From assembly GCA_904063045.1 (NCBI GenBank), contig CAJFCJ010000004.1:2163713-2227712 (forward strand): a DNA stretch of 64,000 nt, read 5' to 3'. Under the pieces are notes generated by a model. That model saw only the letters and a list, made by a program, of their open reading frames with translations. It was not told the DNA's origin and searched no databases. The stretch comes from Dimorphilus gyrociliatus (Eukaryota; Annelida; Polychaeta; Dinophilidae). Shown piece after piece: positions 35,086-48,788 of the stretch (positions are counted from its first letter, which is position 1; every line of letters begins with the position of its first letter). The position numbers and the translations under genes are program-made.

Positions 35086-38000
35086 AATCGATTCTCGACT
35101 GCTTTATCACTTTATCTGTAAGGCGTTGCTTGATAATTAACGACGATTAATCGACTTGCTATGTCACGACTGTTTTTCTATTCTTTTCTAGTTTGTTAAT
35201 TGATAAGGGAATGATAAGTTACCCATTCGCTTCTAAAAGCTTTTATACGGACAGTTTATATAGCTCTTGTTTCGCTTTCTATTCTCTTTGTATATGAGGA
35301 CACGTGTACAAAAAATATTGTAAATATGGATATAAGTCTATGTACAATACAAACCACCACATGTAAATAGTAAGACTAGCCTGTGGAAGTACTTGGCTAT
35401 TTGATTCATTATTCGGCTTAGTCTGCAATTAACAACCAACCAGACGAGAAAAATTGAATAATAGCTTACTATTTATATATTATCTAATTTCCGTTCTACT
35501 GCAAAAAAACCTCCTTAAATTTAGTACGAAAAAAACCATACAGTAATTGCGGGAGGTAGGTAATAAAATTTTATCAGACCGAATATAAATCAAATTTTAT
35601 TGAGTACTCTCCTCTAAAGACAAGAATAAATTCTCAAGAATAATTACTATTACAAAATCGTTTCTAATTTTTAGTAAAAGAAATATATAACATAATATCC
35701 ATTGCAGTAATTTTACTTATTTTATTCATGTAATCTTTTTTTCGTCTTTATCAATCTTTTCATTTCTTTCCTCCCCATCTCACTCAATTAATTCCCGTTT
35801 CTTATTTAGACAGTCTTTTTTTCACTTGAAAACTTATTATAAACTTGCTCTTACAATCTTTCACATTATAACTTTTAATTAATTTCTTAATTGTTACTCT
35901 GCTCTATAAGTTTAGAGTTGTATACTGTCTACTTGTAAATTTAGATTTTCTCCCCATATACATTTATACAGTATATATATTTATATATATGTATATACAA
36001 TTTTTTAATTAAATATTTTACTTGTAAAGTTTCCCCTTAGCTATTTCTTGTTTGTTTGTTTTTTTTTGTAACTATTATTGTATCTCTCTATTTACAGGGT
36101 TGCATATAGCCTCAAGTTGTCTTATCAAAGTCATCTAAATATTTATTACATTGTCTTTTTCTCCTTCATAATTGAGATTAAATTGAGTTGGTTATGCTAT
36201 AGAAAAAGTATCACAGAATATTCACAAAGTATAATTACATAAATATTCAACTATTACAAATTTACTCTATATGAATACATAAAAATTGTTATCATTAAGA
36301 AAATTTACATATTGTTAATTTCTATTTAATGGATATTTTTCTCCTCTCAAAGTTCTTTATTTAAGCAATATATTGATTTTTTCCCTTCTAAACCACTCTC
36401 TTCGAATTAAATTAACATTTACAACGATTGTACTATTATGTTCAATATTAAACTAGTAATCTTATTAAGCTTATCTTGCTTTATCTCAAATAATAGGAAA
36501 GCAGAGAAAGGAGGACAGGAGAATGAATTTCTTGAGAATAAATATAATTACGGTATAGAACCAAATTTTATTTTTATCTCTCGTTTAGTGTATATCCAGA
36601 GTATTGTCCGAGAAAAGAATTAATTTTCTTATATATTACGGTATGGAAGTGTGAGATATTATCCAAATCTTCTCTGCTGCGTATTTAATTATCAAGACGG
36701 AAATTAGTATTTATCAGGATTCATGACAGTTCTGTTACATTTACAACTATAATTGTATATACAGCTGTATAAATGGCCATCCCAATATATATACTGTTAT
36801 ATAAATATATTATATATTAAATAGATCCTTTTCCAAGTACATACAATCTATAGATTAAACTATATGTTTACGTACAGTATATATTGATGTCTTAGATATA
36901 TACGCATAGCTAAAAAAAGCATCATAAAGCACTGTCAATTATTCAAAATTACAGAAGATACCTTCCTCATCATTTTATGTGTGTACAAAACTGTATTTAA
37001 AGCATCCCCTCCTTTATAGAAATCTATTTGTTAAGGTGAGAATTATATGGCTAGGTAGGTGCAAAAAGTATTGTTATATACATACATATGTTAACATATA
37101 CTTATATATATATACTATATATATATATATATATATATAATCAGTACAAAAAACCAGGGTGCATACATTTTTACTTTGACATAGTCTGATAGACTGTAAT
37201 TCCTATTTTTGGCAGGGAAGGGGAGCAAACGGAAAATAGTTAAACGAATGGAGTTTAGTTTGGAAACAAAAAGCAGGCATGACAGTACGTAGGTTTCACT
37301 TCCGATATCTCACGTTATACAGTTTCAAGTACCTGATTATGGAGAAAATATTAGAATATTACCGATTGTGTCACACCAACAAAACCCGCAAGCGTATTCT
37401 TCAAAATGTAAAGGAGCATTATTTTCAAGCCTTAAGCAAACACTTGTTCTACTTCGATTCGTGTTTATATATGTATATGTGTTTATATATGCATGTATAT
37501 ATATTAATATATGCAGTATATATATATATAAATATATATATAAATGTACATATAGATGTAATGCTCATTAAAATTATAATTGCTTAACCATAGGCTTCAC
37601 TTGTGATTTTTGTTTTCGTAGATGTTTGATATGTAAAACCTTTTTAGTAATGACGTTAGTGGTAGAAGAGATAGAGACCATTGAACAATTATACATTTTT
37701 ATGGTATACGCAGCAATTTGTCCCCCATTATAAAAGAGACTTTGTTTTTTATGTTTGTATTGAAAATCGCTAAAAAGGAAAAAGATAAATAGACCTTCAT
37801 CTCTCTGATAAATCATTGTCATGCTTCAAAATCCTAACCCTATAAATATTTAAAATATTTCTAATCGACTCCTTTTTTCCTAAATTTGGACAGCATGATA
37901 CTTCTACATCAGCCTTTGCAATTCTCATCTATGCAAAATTTATCACCTAGTACTATAAATAGACTTTAAATATTCATTCAATTACATCAATTATCTACAA

Positions 38001-39851
38001 TAAAGTTAATTTCAATAGAAATTAAAGAAAATGTTGTCAACCATTAATATTAACTTTTTCTTTAAGCAATTCATTCATTAACTCTTAGTTAACGTCTCTT
38101 TTTTTACTATGTCAAATATAAATAGAAATAGTGTTCCATTTCATTCTACAAATTATTCGTATAAAAACCTTGATTTAATATTATGATAAGGACCTCGAAT
38201 GTAGATGAGCCGGAAGAATTGGAGAGAAATACACACACAGAGAAACGAGAGGATTGGCAAGGGATAGTAAGGGAGGGAAGGGGAAAGGAGAAGAAGAATT
38301 GGCAATGAATCAGTTTTGTGAATTAAAGATGAAAAATGAAAAATCGAATTTTTGCCATGGTTTCTTTGAAAAGCGTGAAGAAACCATAAAGAGTGAAAAG
38401 GAAAGAGAAAGTGGGAAAGAGAGTATTTTTTTGAGATGTTGAGATGAGGAAAAAGCATAGTTTGTCTCTTACGCTCTTTTAGTTTTATACAAAAAGAAAG
38501 GAAAATAAAGAAATTGATGATATAATAAATTTGGTTTTGATTTCCATTAGTAAATAATTAGTGAACATTTTTTATATAAATAAAGCATGTCAAACGTTAC
38601 TGTTGTTTAATTTATTTAATCTTTCTGTCGGATTTACCTTGAATGATTCCGTTTTGAAGTACTTTTACATAAAAGCTTTGAGGATCTGATATGTAAATTA
38701 TCAAAAAAGCTATAACTCGAATAGACACGGCGTCTAATTCTATTTATCTTAGGTCTAGAAAAACGACGAGGCCCGCTTCTAGACGTTTCAAGAAGCGCGA
38801 ATGTAATATACGAGCATATTATTGGCAGCTGCTGGGAATCTGTAATATTTACATAATTAATTATGCATAAACATTTTATGCGTAACGAGTAACTGTTTAC
38901 GTTTGAGTAGGTAAAAACTAAAACGATTAGAACGGAATGATTAGTTTTTTAAAAATGACCCTAAGCCTATCCTTAATTAGGGCAATTACTAGAAGATTCT
39001 ACTTCAAGATAAGTAAGATTGTTAAAGGTCAACTTTAAAATCATACCAACTAAAGTAGTTTCCAAGTTTCACATGTAAATAATAAGGTTTACTTAAAAAA
39101 GAAACATCTTATATTCTTACACAAGAAGTAAAATATTTGAAGAAAAATTATGGCAGTTAAAATCACAGTTCTTTCTTTACTGTAGAAAGGAGTAATATCT
39201 TTCACTATAATATACATCAAATAATTGGCTAGTAATGATCATAAAGATGAAATTGCGTCAGAAATTGATTTCTTTTCCATGCTTCATAAACATTTGAGCG
39301 TAATCACACGGAATACCTGCTTATATCTACCTGACCCTGAACAAGTTGAAAGTAGACGCTTTACAAAAAAAACATTCTCTTCTTTTTCAAATATATATCC
39401 ATATTGTGTATAGATAAATATAGATATATTTTTTACATAGTGTATACTCAGTATATTGCATTAAATATATGAATAATTCAATTCTTCAGCATTAGTCAAG
39501 TCAATAGTTTTGGTTATTATATTTCATAGGTTATCTTATTGAAAGGCTACTCTAATATAAATACTTTAAAATGTATAATTAAATCTAGTTTTTCTCCTAC
39601 TTTTCTCTTTTTTTATCTTCCCCTCTTTTTTCCTAATTAAAATATGTAAATTTTGATATTTTTCCTCTTCTTCCTTCGTTAATGATTACTCACAAGAAAT
39701 AGATTTGTAGCAAGTTTTTTTTTTTTGCACAACAATTTATATACTCGAATGACAGAATCCTTTGTAGTCACTCAGATGGTGACGTGATCAAAATACAACT
39801 GTTTTTTTTCTCTATTTTCTACAGTTTTACAAAATATATATAATTCAATGA

Positions 39852-40079
39852 TTAACGTTAAACAACTTACATCTAAGCAATCCTGACATAAAAATAGAGC
39901 CCAATAAAGCGTCATCGCTCAACCGCAAGGTGCGAAGCGTTCATTTCGTTTTACCTCCAGCAATACTGCAAAAGATGAAGAAGCGCTCTCTAGCGAGTAA
40001 TATGAGAAAGCATCAGGTGACCGAGCTGGTTTTCAGAGTATATGCCACATGTTTGACGGATAATGAAGAGGGAAGATAA
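39852..40079 (+). other. Unassigned open frame in a GC-richer patch
   Basis: An open frame of 75 codons, stop to stop, with its first ATG at 39975 (34 codons from there). It is visibly richer in GC than its surroundings and uses varied codons, for example KKRSLASNMRKHQVTEL. A possible acceptor CTAAG precedes 39877. I do not recognise the sequence. It may be an exon of an unseen gene, or chance within a conserved non-coding patch. Confidence 0.2.
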
Positions 40080-42571
40080 GAAGTGTTTAAAAGGAAGCCA
40101 ATTCTCTGAAAAAATCTTCAATGCCTTACTTAAAACTCGCGTAAATTATTAGAGCGAACTGTTATCTTAAAAACGATATGAACTAACCGAAATAAAACCT
40201 TAAAATGATGTAAATGAAAAGAAGAAGAGTCATAAGCATCACAATTAACGTATCAAAGCTACAATCAAGCTATGGATTTAATTGCAATTTGCATTCAGAA
40301 TACTACTGACATCTAGCGTTACAAACCAACTAATGATTTTAAATATTTTTCACACAATACCTAATTGAAAGAAAGGTTAAATTCTAGTTCAAAAGAAAAT
40401 TTACACCAAAAGCACATATTAAATCTCTTAATTTTAGATAGGTCTAGGAGTTAAGTAAGGGATTCTAATAGTTCTTGTTAATTTGATATTCGTTTATAAT
40501 TAACCACTGTTAATGAATGGAATATTTTTTGACATTGATTAAAGATAAAAACGTTGAAATAGGACTATAAAGGCTATGTATATATATATATTTTAACATA
40601 CTAATAAAAATCTAGTATATACTCTCTTTATCATAAAAAAGTGACAAAAAATATTATTGACCTAAGCATTGTGCTTTAGAAGAAAAATAAGAAAACATCT
40701 TTTAGTCGAGTCTGCTAATGAGAACACTCAAAAACAAGTGTTTCTCGCCTAGCTAGACTTATTGGGTCTTAGACTCTTAGACATCTTATTTGACACAATA
40801 CTTATGTATTAATCAGAAAAATTGGTTAGTTGTATACCTTTTTTATATAAAGTATATTGTTTATAACAAGGATTTTCATACCGAAGTGAACCGACACTAG
40901 ATAAAATATAGACCATTAGCATTCTGGTAAAACTCTAGACGAACTGCATGAAATTTATATATGATATAAGATAGACATATAAAACCCATATTTTTTTTTG
41001 CATGTTGTTAACAACTGATCCGAGGATTATCCCTTACTCCTTTAAGAATTTTCAGAGAAAAGAAAATCCCTTTATAGTCTATGTAGTTAAAGAATAGTTA
41101 TAAAATATAATAAATTTAATTAGGGTTTCAAACTTTCCTCTCTTATTAAGCAATTGGATATGAAAAGAAAAAGGAAAAGTTAAAGAAATAATAGATAATT
41201 GAAAAATACGGAGACTTACTAGAAAATCAAATCTTACGCAATTAAAAGATATCTTGTAAAGACTGGAAGGGAGAGTCAGGAACAGAATAGAATATAATTT
41301 ATCTCATTTATAACCTGTTCTTTAGACTACTAGGAATTTCTCTTAAGGGACATAAAATAAAATTGATTATTTGTACAATAGGAAAAACATGGAAGAGAAT
41401 CCAATTGCTTTACAACAAATATACTTACAAGTAGCCCTTAGTGAATGCTAAGTGAATTCTTACTTCTTCTCTATCTCTAGCCAAGTAAAATCTTTGATAT
41501 TAAAAGGATATCGCATGAAAGAACAGCTGATATAGTAATATAACAGCATTCTCTTCAAAATGTGTTGTGTATTTTTTTCCTTTTTTTTTTTACTCCAACA
41601 AAATTTTCTTTTTTGGGGTAATATTGATTTAGGCCTACAATATACTTAACGTTATGATTATATTTGACGCCCTGGAGAAGAATGAGAATCGAAATCTCTT
41701 ACCAAGTAGTAAAAAGTATTGAGAATCGAGATACCGATTCGGTAAATAAGGACAAAATACTTTCAAAGTGTATTTTATGAAGTATATGTTTTTTTTCTTC
41801 TTTCTTATCCTTTGTTTGAGTAGATATAGATGAAAAAAATTGAATTATCAACGCTATTTATCAATCTGTGTAAAAGAAAATTATTGAAAGATGATGATAT
41901 AAAAAAGGATAAAATTCATTTATCTCTCCTTGATTTTCTAAATAATCGAATCGTGAAGAAACTACAAAATATATTCTTATCCCTCAATAAATTTATATAT
42001 ATCCTTTCCTAAAAAGATAACGTACTATAGAACAAATTTTTGCTCAGTTCGAATGACTTTATTTTAAAATGCAACCCCTGGAGATTTACTCTTAAAAGCA
42101 AATACGTTGCGTAATAAAATAAGGCTACCCCTTCGAACAACTAATAGAAAGGCTATAGTAGGGGAAAGTCAGAGCTGAATGAAGTAGAACAAAACTTTTT
42201 TCCATTGTTTACTTCATTCATTCATTGTTGTTCCCTTCGGTAAACGGTAAACATCAAGGTTGTAACACATAAAGTGCATTGATTTACAATGTTTCTGAAT
42301 AAACCATAGGTTTCCCTCTCCTTTTGAAGTTAATATGATAAACGAACAGAAAAGGAAAGAAATAAAGAATTATTTGATTAATAAAAGAAAAATTATAGAT
42401 GCTGCCCTCCTCTCTTCCACAATAGTTAAGAAAAGACGAAAAAGAATAGCAATTGCATCTTCATTTGATCGATTGCAAATATTCTCAATTTCTATAGTCT
42501 CTAAATCGATTTGATTTATTCTGCTTTACTTGAGGCAATTTGAACTTGTCTAATTTCATGTTCTAATCTTT

Positions 42572-42577
42572 TTTATT
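42572..42577 (-). terminator. Candidate poly(A) signal of the P450 gene
   Basis: AATAAA on the minus strand, about 60 bases past the stop codon of the P450 frame. Confidence 0.35.
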
Positions 42578-42635
42578 AAATGACTAATTATACAATTGTA
42601 TATCAACAATATTCGATTGTTTATATTGTAAACTT

Positions 42636-45268
42636 TTATAATTTCTTTAAAATAAGTCTGTAATTCATTGGAAAGAGAAAAATTCCGGGCTGAGGCTCGT
42701 AATTAACATCTTCCTTTATGCTTAATTCGTATTTCTGTAACATAGTTCCTATTACAATAGCAATTTCTGTCTTTGCGAATTTCTCTCCAGCGCAACTTCT
42801 TGGTCCTTTTATTTGGTTTATATGAAAAATGGATGGGAAAAAAAGCAATTTAAACGCAAATTTATAAAGGCATTAAGAGGACATTACCATCTCCAAAGGG
42901 AGCATAACCATTTAGATTGTATAATATTTTATCATCCTTCAGAAATCTCTGTGGTCGAAATTCTTCAGGATCATCCCAGTATTTTTCAGACGCGTGAAGC
43001 CCATACCTATTGAAATAGATCCATGTTCCTTTGGGAACTAAATACCCATCAACAACAGTGTCCTAGTTGGATTAAAAATATGACTCATAAAGGTTATTTT
43101 TACTGTTAAATATCAAATAGAACACTTAAATTATTTTCATATGTGATTTTTTCATCCTAATTAGCATATGATTTATTTTTTCTATTAGTTGTACAAAAAG
43201 GTCGCGTGTTACAGAAGGTCTGCTTGTAAGTAAAAGCAGAGCTTTTATCGCAAAACACCACTGAGCAGGGCAAAGAAGGAAAACTAATAGCTAAAGAGAG
43301 AGCAAGAGAGAGAGAGAGGGAAAGAAAGAAAGAAAGCAAGGGAGAAGATGTGGCCGACAGTCCATGAAAGCTCTGCTAAAACAACAATAGAATACCTAAT
43401 TTATCGCTATCTTTTCTAATAGTTTTAAAAAGAGATAAATCAGTCAATTCAACTAAGAAATATGAGAGACCTTCTCTGTCAAAAATCTCCTACAATAGGA
43501 AAATATTGATAACGTTTAGCAAAGGCTCAATTTATCGTATTAATACATAATATATTACGTACTCTTGTTGTACATTTGGGAATTCCTAAAACGGCAATAT
43601 TGGCTCTTCTATGACATTCCATTAATGTTGCTTCTAATCTCAATAATTCTTTTTTCGATTTTGTACCAACTTTTCCAGTTTTCCCTAATTTTTCGAACAG
43701 CTCTTCCCTGATCCAACTCTGAATATGGGGATTTTTTGCTAAGAAAAGAAAAGACCACGCTAAAGTAGCACTTATAGGTTCAGTTGAAGCAACAAACAAG
43801 TCGAAATTTATCCTCAAAAGATGACGTTCTGCCAAAATAATTTCCTTACTATTTTATCTAAAAATTTAATTTACCTTTTAAGCTTTACCTTCAAACGTAG
43901 AATACTTTTCCGAACTCGATTGCATCTCTTTCAAATAAGAATGGATAAATGAATTGGAATCTGATTCTAGATCTTCCCAAGCACTCTTGATAAACTTTTT
44001 CGACAAGGCTTCTCTTTCTATTTGACATTCTTGAATACCGTCATCATTTCTTTTGAAAAATTTCAAAAATATCTCCAAAAATGGTATAAAATTCGCTAAA
44101 GCTGTATGTTTAAGAGCTTTACTAGACATCCTTAAACTTTTTAAATTGGTGATTAAATTTGGGTCGTCGTAATGAAATTTTTGATTGAAAATTAATTTGC
44201 ACATAGTATTACTCATGGCAAACGAAAGTTTTTCTTGAAAGAGCTTTCCATCGTCCTCAATCTCGGCTAAGAGATAATCTAATTCTTCATGGATTATATC
44301 ATCGAAATTTACAGATAAATCGTGCAATGTTTTCATAATCCATTGCCTATGTTGTTTCCAAATCAGACCTTCCGTAAAAAATATACCAGAATCTTGTGCC
44401 ATTCTACGAAATAGATTCCATGGTCTTCCTGTGTAGTTTTTTCCATCTTTTACCATACAACTTCTGAAAAGACGGTCACCATTTAAAACAATACATAGAC
44501 GACTTCCCATGTAACAGCTGTAAATATCGCCATATTTTTTCCACCATTTTTGGAGGACAACATGAGGTCTATTTTTTAGGGCCAGAAGGACTCCAATGAA
44601 GGGATAACCTGATAAAGGAGAAAAACTGTAAAAGAATTTATTGATCACGTATTTATTTCATCTATATCATCCCTGGGCTCAAGCCTAATAATCAATCACT
44701 GACGATATAAGATGTACAAGATCTTTCTACTTTAGATACTTCGCCCCGAAAATTGGCAATCAACTATGCTCTCTTCAAAGCATACAAACAAAATAGGCTA
44801 AATGACAAGATATACGACAGGATTAGCATGCATAAAGTTCGTTAGAGCTTTTCTTTTGAAAAAGGAAAATTCGATGGAAAGTTTATTTTTATATAAGTGA
44901 AAAAAGTTTTTTTTTCTCTCTATCCCTCCTTTCAAATATCTTTCAGAGGTTCTTTTTTTGCGCGGAAAGAGCTCATTATTAGTTTAATTGTTAAATTGCA
45001 GACTATTGACTCTTGAAACTATTCTTTCCAATTTACAAATCATTTGTATCTCGCTTTCAATTTAGAATAAAAGAAAAGTAGCAATTTATATGGCTTAAAT
45101 AGGAACTAAAACAAGTTTTTTAATAAGTATACTAATGGTAAAAAATTTACCTCGTGGACCAGGGGGTAATCTTTTCCAGTAGTTAACTTTCAAGATAAAA
45201 AAATATCCTAATAATAAGAGGAAGAGTATGAGCAAAGGAAGAGCAAATGAGTTGCTGGTTATTTCCAT
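42636..45268 (-). CDS. Cytochrome P450, CYP2 clan (5 exons, complete)
   Basis: Exons: 45268-45151, 44608-43889, 43828-43563, 43062-42888, 42805-42636; 1449 bases, 482 residues, the usual P450 length, with all phases agreeing. Residues 8-26 form a leucine-rich membrane anchor for the endoplasmic reticulum, followed by the proline hinge PPGPRG (35-40). The C-helix WKQHR is at 123-127, the K-helix ExxR is E350-R353, the PxRF motif is 405-408, and the haem loop FGDGPRSCAG (424-433) has Cys431 as axial ligand, split by an intron. Layout and wording (GYPFIGV, IWKQHRQW) fit the CYP2 clan rather than CYP3 or CYP4. Such enzymes hydroxylate lipids or foreign compounds using a reductase partner; the substrate is unknown. 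The I-helix reads ASTEPIS (293-299): Pro297 stands where the oxygen-activating threonine is expected. Confidence 0.9.
43294..43340. repeat. GA-rich simple repeat in P450 intron 3
   Basis: Runs of AGAGAG and AAAG units within the intron between P450 exons 3 and 4. Confidence 0.8.
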
Positions 45269-45352
45269 TACGGCACGTATGAGTTTAGTGTATTGGAGCT
45301 TTTGTATCCAGTAACAAACGTAATAAAACTTGACTTATATTTAACTCGATGT

Positions 45353-45387
<35 letters not shown>

Positions 45388-46725
45388 GCTATTTCACATA
45401 TATATATTTATATATATAAATATATGCATATATAAATCTATCGGTAAATAATCCTTGATATTCTTAAAAGATTTGCTACTTAGTAAGCTTATAAACGTAT
45501 TGTTTTTCTTTTTAAGAAGCTGCTCTGACTACAACTTAACATACTGATTTTTAAATTTTACAATATCAGAACACTCAGTTTAGAAGGAGAATTTATATAT
45601 CAAACTTCATTCTCATGAATATTCATACGTTTGTTCTTTTTTCAAGGCCACAAATAAAGTTCAGCTTGTATCTGGAGATGTCTACATCTCCCTGTAATTT
45701 TATTACTATGTATATAATACTAAAGGAGAAAAGGCATAGAAAAAGAGTTGCTGATGTCTTAAATATCTTTTCATTCTTTGTTCTATTGTTTGTTAAGTTT
45801 ATTTTTATCTGTTTGTATTAAATAAAAGTACTAAAATATTGTTTAAAAGATATTAAAGGAAGTAGTAGAAGAGAAAGAAACCGATAAAAAATACCAAAAA
45901 GGAGAAAAAACATCATGAAGAAAGCAGTAGAAACGTATAATTTTCTACAGGACAAATAATAGCTTTTTACACATAACAAGATATAATGATTAATTACGCA
46001 ATTAGAGGAATAAAATCTAATATACTGTCTATATATACAGTACATATATACAATATATAAAAGTAATCAAAAGGTAGCGAAGAAAATATTTAGAGAAGTA
46101 ATGTGCAAATTATATATCTTAATAAGAAGTTGTTTTCTGTCTATCTTACAATGCAGTTTATTCTATACCCTTTTATTTGATTTCCTGATCACTAGTACAG
46201 AATTACAGACAATTTTCTATTTCACATTTGACTTTCTATTCGAGTATGATAAATTTGTGTGTTTTCTTTTCGTTTCTTATCTATACTATTTTGATTTATT
46301 GATGGTGTACGGATAACCTTTTCTGCTTCTTCTTCATCATCTCGCAAGATTTACACTAATAGCTAATTATAATAAAGAGAATGTTCACTTAATCATCACC
46401 TTTTCACATAATTTTAGAAATAGAAAGGACAAAAAGGGAAAAGGATTTAGGGGAAAATTCAAAGTTTAAATTACCCTGTATTAATATTCTTTTCAATAGA
46501 GTATTTTACTTTCATCACTCTCTCTTCTCTCAATCAAAATCCTTAGATTTTGTCAATCGCCAGAAGCGTCTTCCGTCTAAGAAACGCTTCTTTTAATTGT
46601 CTCTCTTGAAATTCGTTGTTTCAGCATTATACTTCGAAACTCTGAGTTAATTTTGCTTCTTTTGTCTTTTTATTTAAATTTTTAACAAGAATGACAAACA
46701 TCTGGGAAGGTAAGTTATAAATTAC

Positions 46726-46756
<31 letters not shown>

Positions 46757-47295
46757 AAGGGAGCATAACAGTACATGTATTACGTTATATCAATTAAATA
46801 GATGTATTTATTATGCATTAAATTTCTTTCGTTAGATGAATAGTAACAAGGTTTTCTTCAACATGGAATTAAGGAGTTTTTCAATCAAATTGTCACTTGC
46901 CTCCAATCTCAATTCCTAAAGTCTTTCATCTTCATTAATATTTACTGATTATAAGGATATTAACAAACGCAATTCTTAGCTATAAAAAGAAAGAAGGTAG
47001 AATGCTTTTATAAAAAAAAATAATCACAACTTTGCAAAGATTTATTCAATACTTAATCTTTATTAATAATTAAGTAAACTGAGAGTACGTAAACCACCTT
47101 TTATGCAGTCAGTTAATGTTTATAAAAGGTGTTATAGTATTTTGGGCACATTTAATGATAAATTATCAAGAATTCTAAATAAATTATAAGCAAATATACC
47201 TAAAAAGTAGAAAATAAACCGATATGTTATACTGTATATTAGCTGTACAAAAAGTAGAAGATTTTATATATATATATACAGTATATATGTATATT
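45269..47295. other. Intergenic region upstream of the P450 gene
   Basis: Contains the presumed P450 promoter and TA repeats (45354-45426, 46725-46765). A plus-strand open frame of 71 hydrophobic codons (46101-46316) starts with ATG but has no family likeness. No other gene is seen. Confidence 0.5.
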
Positions 47296-47301
47296 TTTAT
47301 T
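47296..47301 (-). terminator. Candidate poly(A) signal of the aerolysin-like gene
   Basis: AATAAA on the minus strand, about 56 bases past the stop codon at 47357. Confidence 0.35.
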
Positions 47302-47356
47302 GTTCGTTTAAAAACTTCCAAACGAAGGAAAGAGATACATGATTTAATAAACCGAG

Positions 47357-48597
47357 CTATATCTGACATTGGAGTTCATTAATAGGTGTTTCCTCTACAA
47401 TGACTTTTTTATCCATAGCCAAATTCATTTCACAAGCTCCTTCTGATAAGAAAGTTGGATTGTTGTCTTTATCTAAAGCGAAGCCCCTTTCTCTTGTAAA
47501 AATATTTTTTACTGGTATAGTAAGCTTTCCACCATCTTTATTAGTATCCTTATCTCTTAGGCATACAATTAAATTTCCTTTAAATGTTGTTTTCATTCTC
47601 CATTTGCCCTTAAAAATTCTCTGATCTAATAATATACTAACTTTCGTAGTCGTTTTTGGTGGAACGGTAATATTAGAATTTACTGAGCAATCATAACTAT
47701 TCTCCACCGAGTCTTCTTTACTTTTTGAAAGATTCCACTCTCCACTGGAAAGAAAAACAAAATATAGATAAGATAATCTTAATTTCTTCAACCGATAAAT
47801 GGACTTTAGTAGAGAGGTTACTTTGAATGATGTTTAATTGTTACACAACACCACCGTCTTTGCCTCTACTGAAAGAAATCCCTAAGCTTTCTTAGAAACG
47901 TATAGAAATTTTCACGCAGGTGGTTTACACTTACTTTAAACCTCCTCCAAGATCAGGCGTTATTTTTAAATCACCATGGAGTTGTAATTTATAGGCCTTG
48001 GTAACTGTATATTTTCTAGCACATTTGACAGATTTTTTATACTCTATATGAAATTCCTGTTGAAAAGCGAAGATAGAATAAGATATTGAAGTAATCATAA
48101 TTTGTTTTGGATTTATAAGAGAAAACGTGACAAACCTGATCATTCTGCCCGCTTGTATTTGTAAAAGTAGTGGAAAATAGCTCATTAAAATTTTGTTTGT
48201 TAGGTAATTTTGCCATAGAGGTTGTCTCGTGCTTCTGAAGAGAATTCTTAGCATATTTTTGTAGCCAGCTACTCATATTTTTATCCTCTTCATAGCTAAT
48301 ATCACTTGATAAAGTAAAATTGTCATCAAGATATATTTCGTTAATCTGTAACAGAGAAGTTTTTTGTTTGTAATGGATAATATCTATGTTTAAACTATTA
48401 TGGCGACTCCTATTAAGAAAAATTTTAATACAGATATTTCTAAAAAGTACTACCTTCAAATCATTTCCGTCCGTAGATGTGCCAAAATTTACATCATTCT
48501 TTAAATGACACTCAACTATTTTATCAATGTCAAAATATTGAACTTTTTTCCTGTTAAAGCAAGATCTTCCTCGTCTTTTCTTGCCGCAACACGCCAT
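47357..48597 (-). CDS. Aerolysin/ETX-MTX2-like beta-pore-forming fold protein (4 exons)
   Basis: Exons: 48597-48454, 48345-48136, 48056-47935, 47744-47357; 864 bases, 287 residues, all phases agreeing; start ATG at 48597 is the first in frame. No signal peptide is visible: the chain opens MACCGKKRR, basic and cysteine-bearing. From about residue 119 the chain alternates polar and Thr/Ser/Lys-rich strands. A TVPPKTTTKV turn (185-194) followed by a FKGK..FKGN stretch is the kind of strand-turn-strand pattern found in the aerolysin-type membrane-insertion fold (ETX/MTX2, natterin-like). Family members form oligomeric pores and serve as bacterial or venom toxins, or as innate-immunity and endolysosomal proteins in animals. 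The fold call rests on pattern only, and an intracellular role is suggested by the missing signal peptide. The reading frame is intact. Confidence 0.5.
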
Positions 48598-48760
48598 TTT
48601 GAATTAATCACCGCAGCTAGACGGATTTGTTGATCTAATTAAAGCCAGACCGGATCAATAAGTAATCAATAAACTACCGTAAAGCTGGTTTCTCCTGTTT
48701 TCACTGTCGTTTATTCTGTCAATGAACCGTAATCTTTCTTTTTCTTAGTAAGATCAGACT

Positions 48761-48788
48761 AGAGAGAAAGAGAGAGAGAGAGAGAGAG
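48761..48788. repeat. (GA)n microsatellite
   Basis: AG dinucleotide run with one interruption, about 165 bases upstream of the aerolysin-like start codon. Confidence 0.9.

Larger units (their letters stand above)
30536..42567. other. 12-kb stretch with no recognised gene
   Basis: The near part may hold the SCYL2 promoter; a GC-richer patch at about 31610-31860 is a candidate. Other features are a TA repeat (30949-30978), a TCTA/TCTG repeat (32418-32481), a microRNA-like hairpin (35033-35085), TA repeats near 37080-37138 and 37500-37545, and a GC-richer patch with an open frame at 39852-40079. No exon chain could be built on either strand. Confidence 0.5.

Noticed and set aside
37279..37587. 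102-codon plus-strand frame with ATG
   Set aside because: The second half is translated TA repeat (Tyr, Ile, Met runs), and the first half has no family likeness.
43396..43489. Exon-like open segment in P450 intron 3
   Set aside because: It has good splice borders, but 94 bases between two phase-0 exons would shift the frame, and the P450 is complete without it. At most it is a cryptic or poison exon.
46101..46316. 71-codon hydrophobic plus-strand frame
   Set aside because: T-rich DNA readily gives Phe/Leu/Tyr-rich frames; there is no other support.
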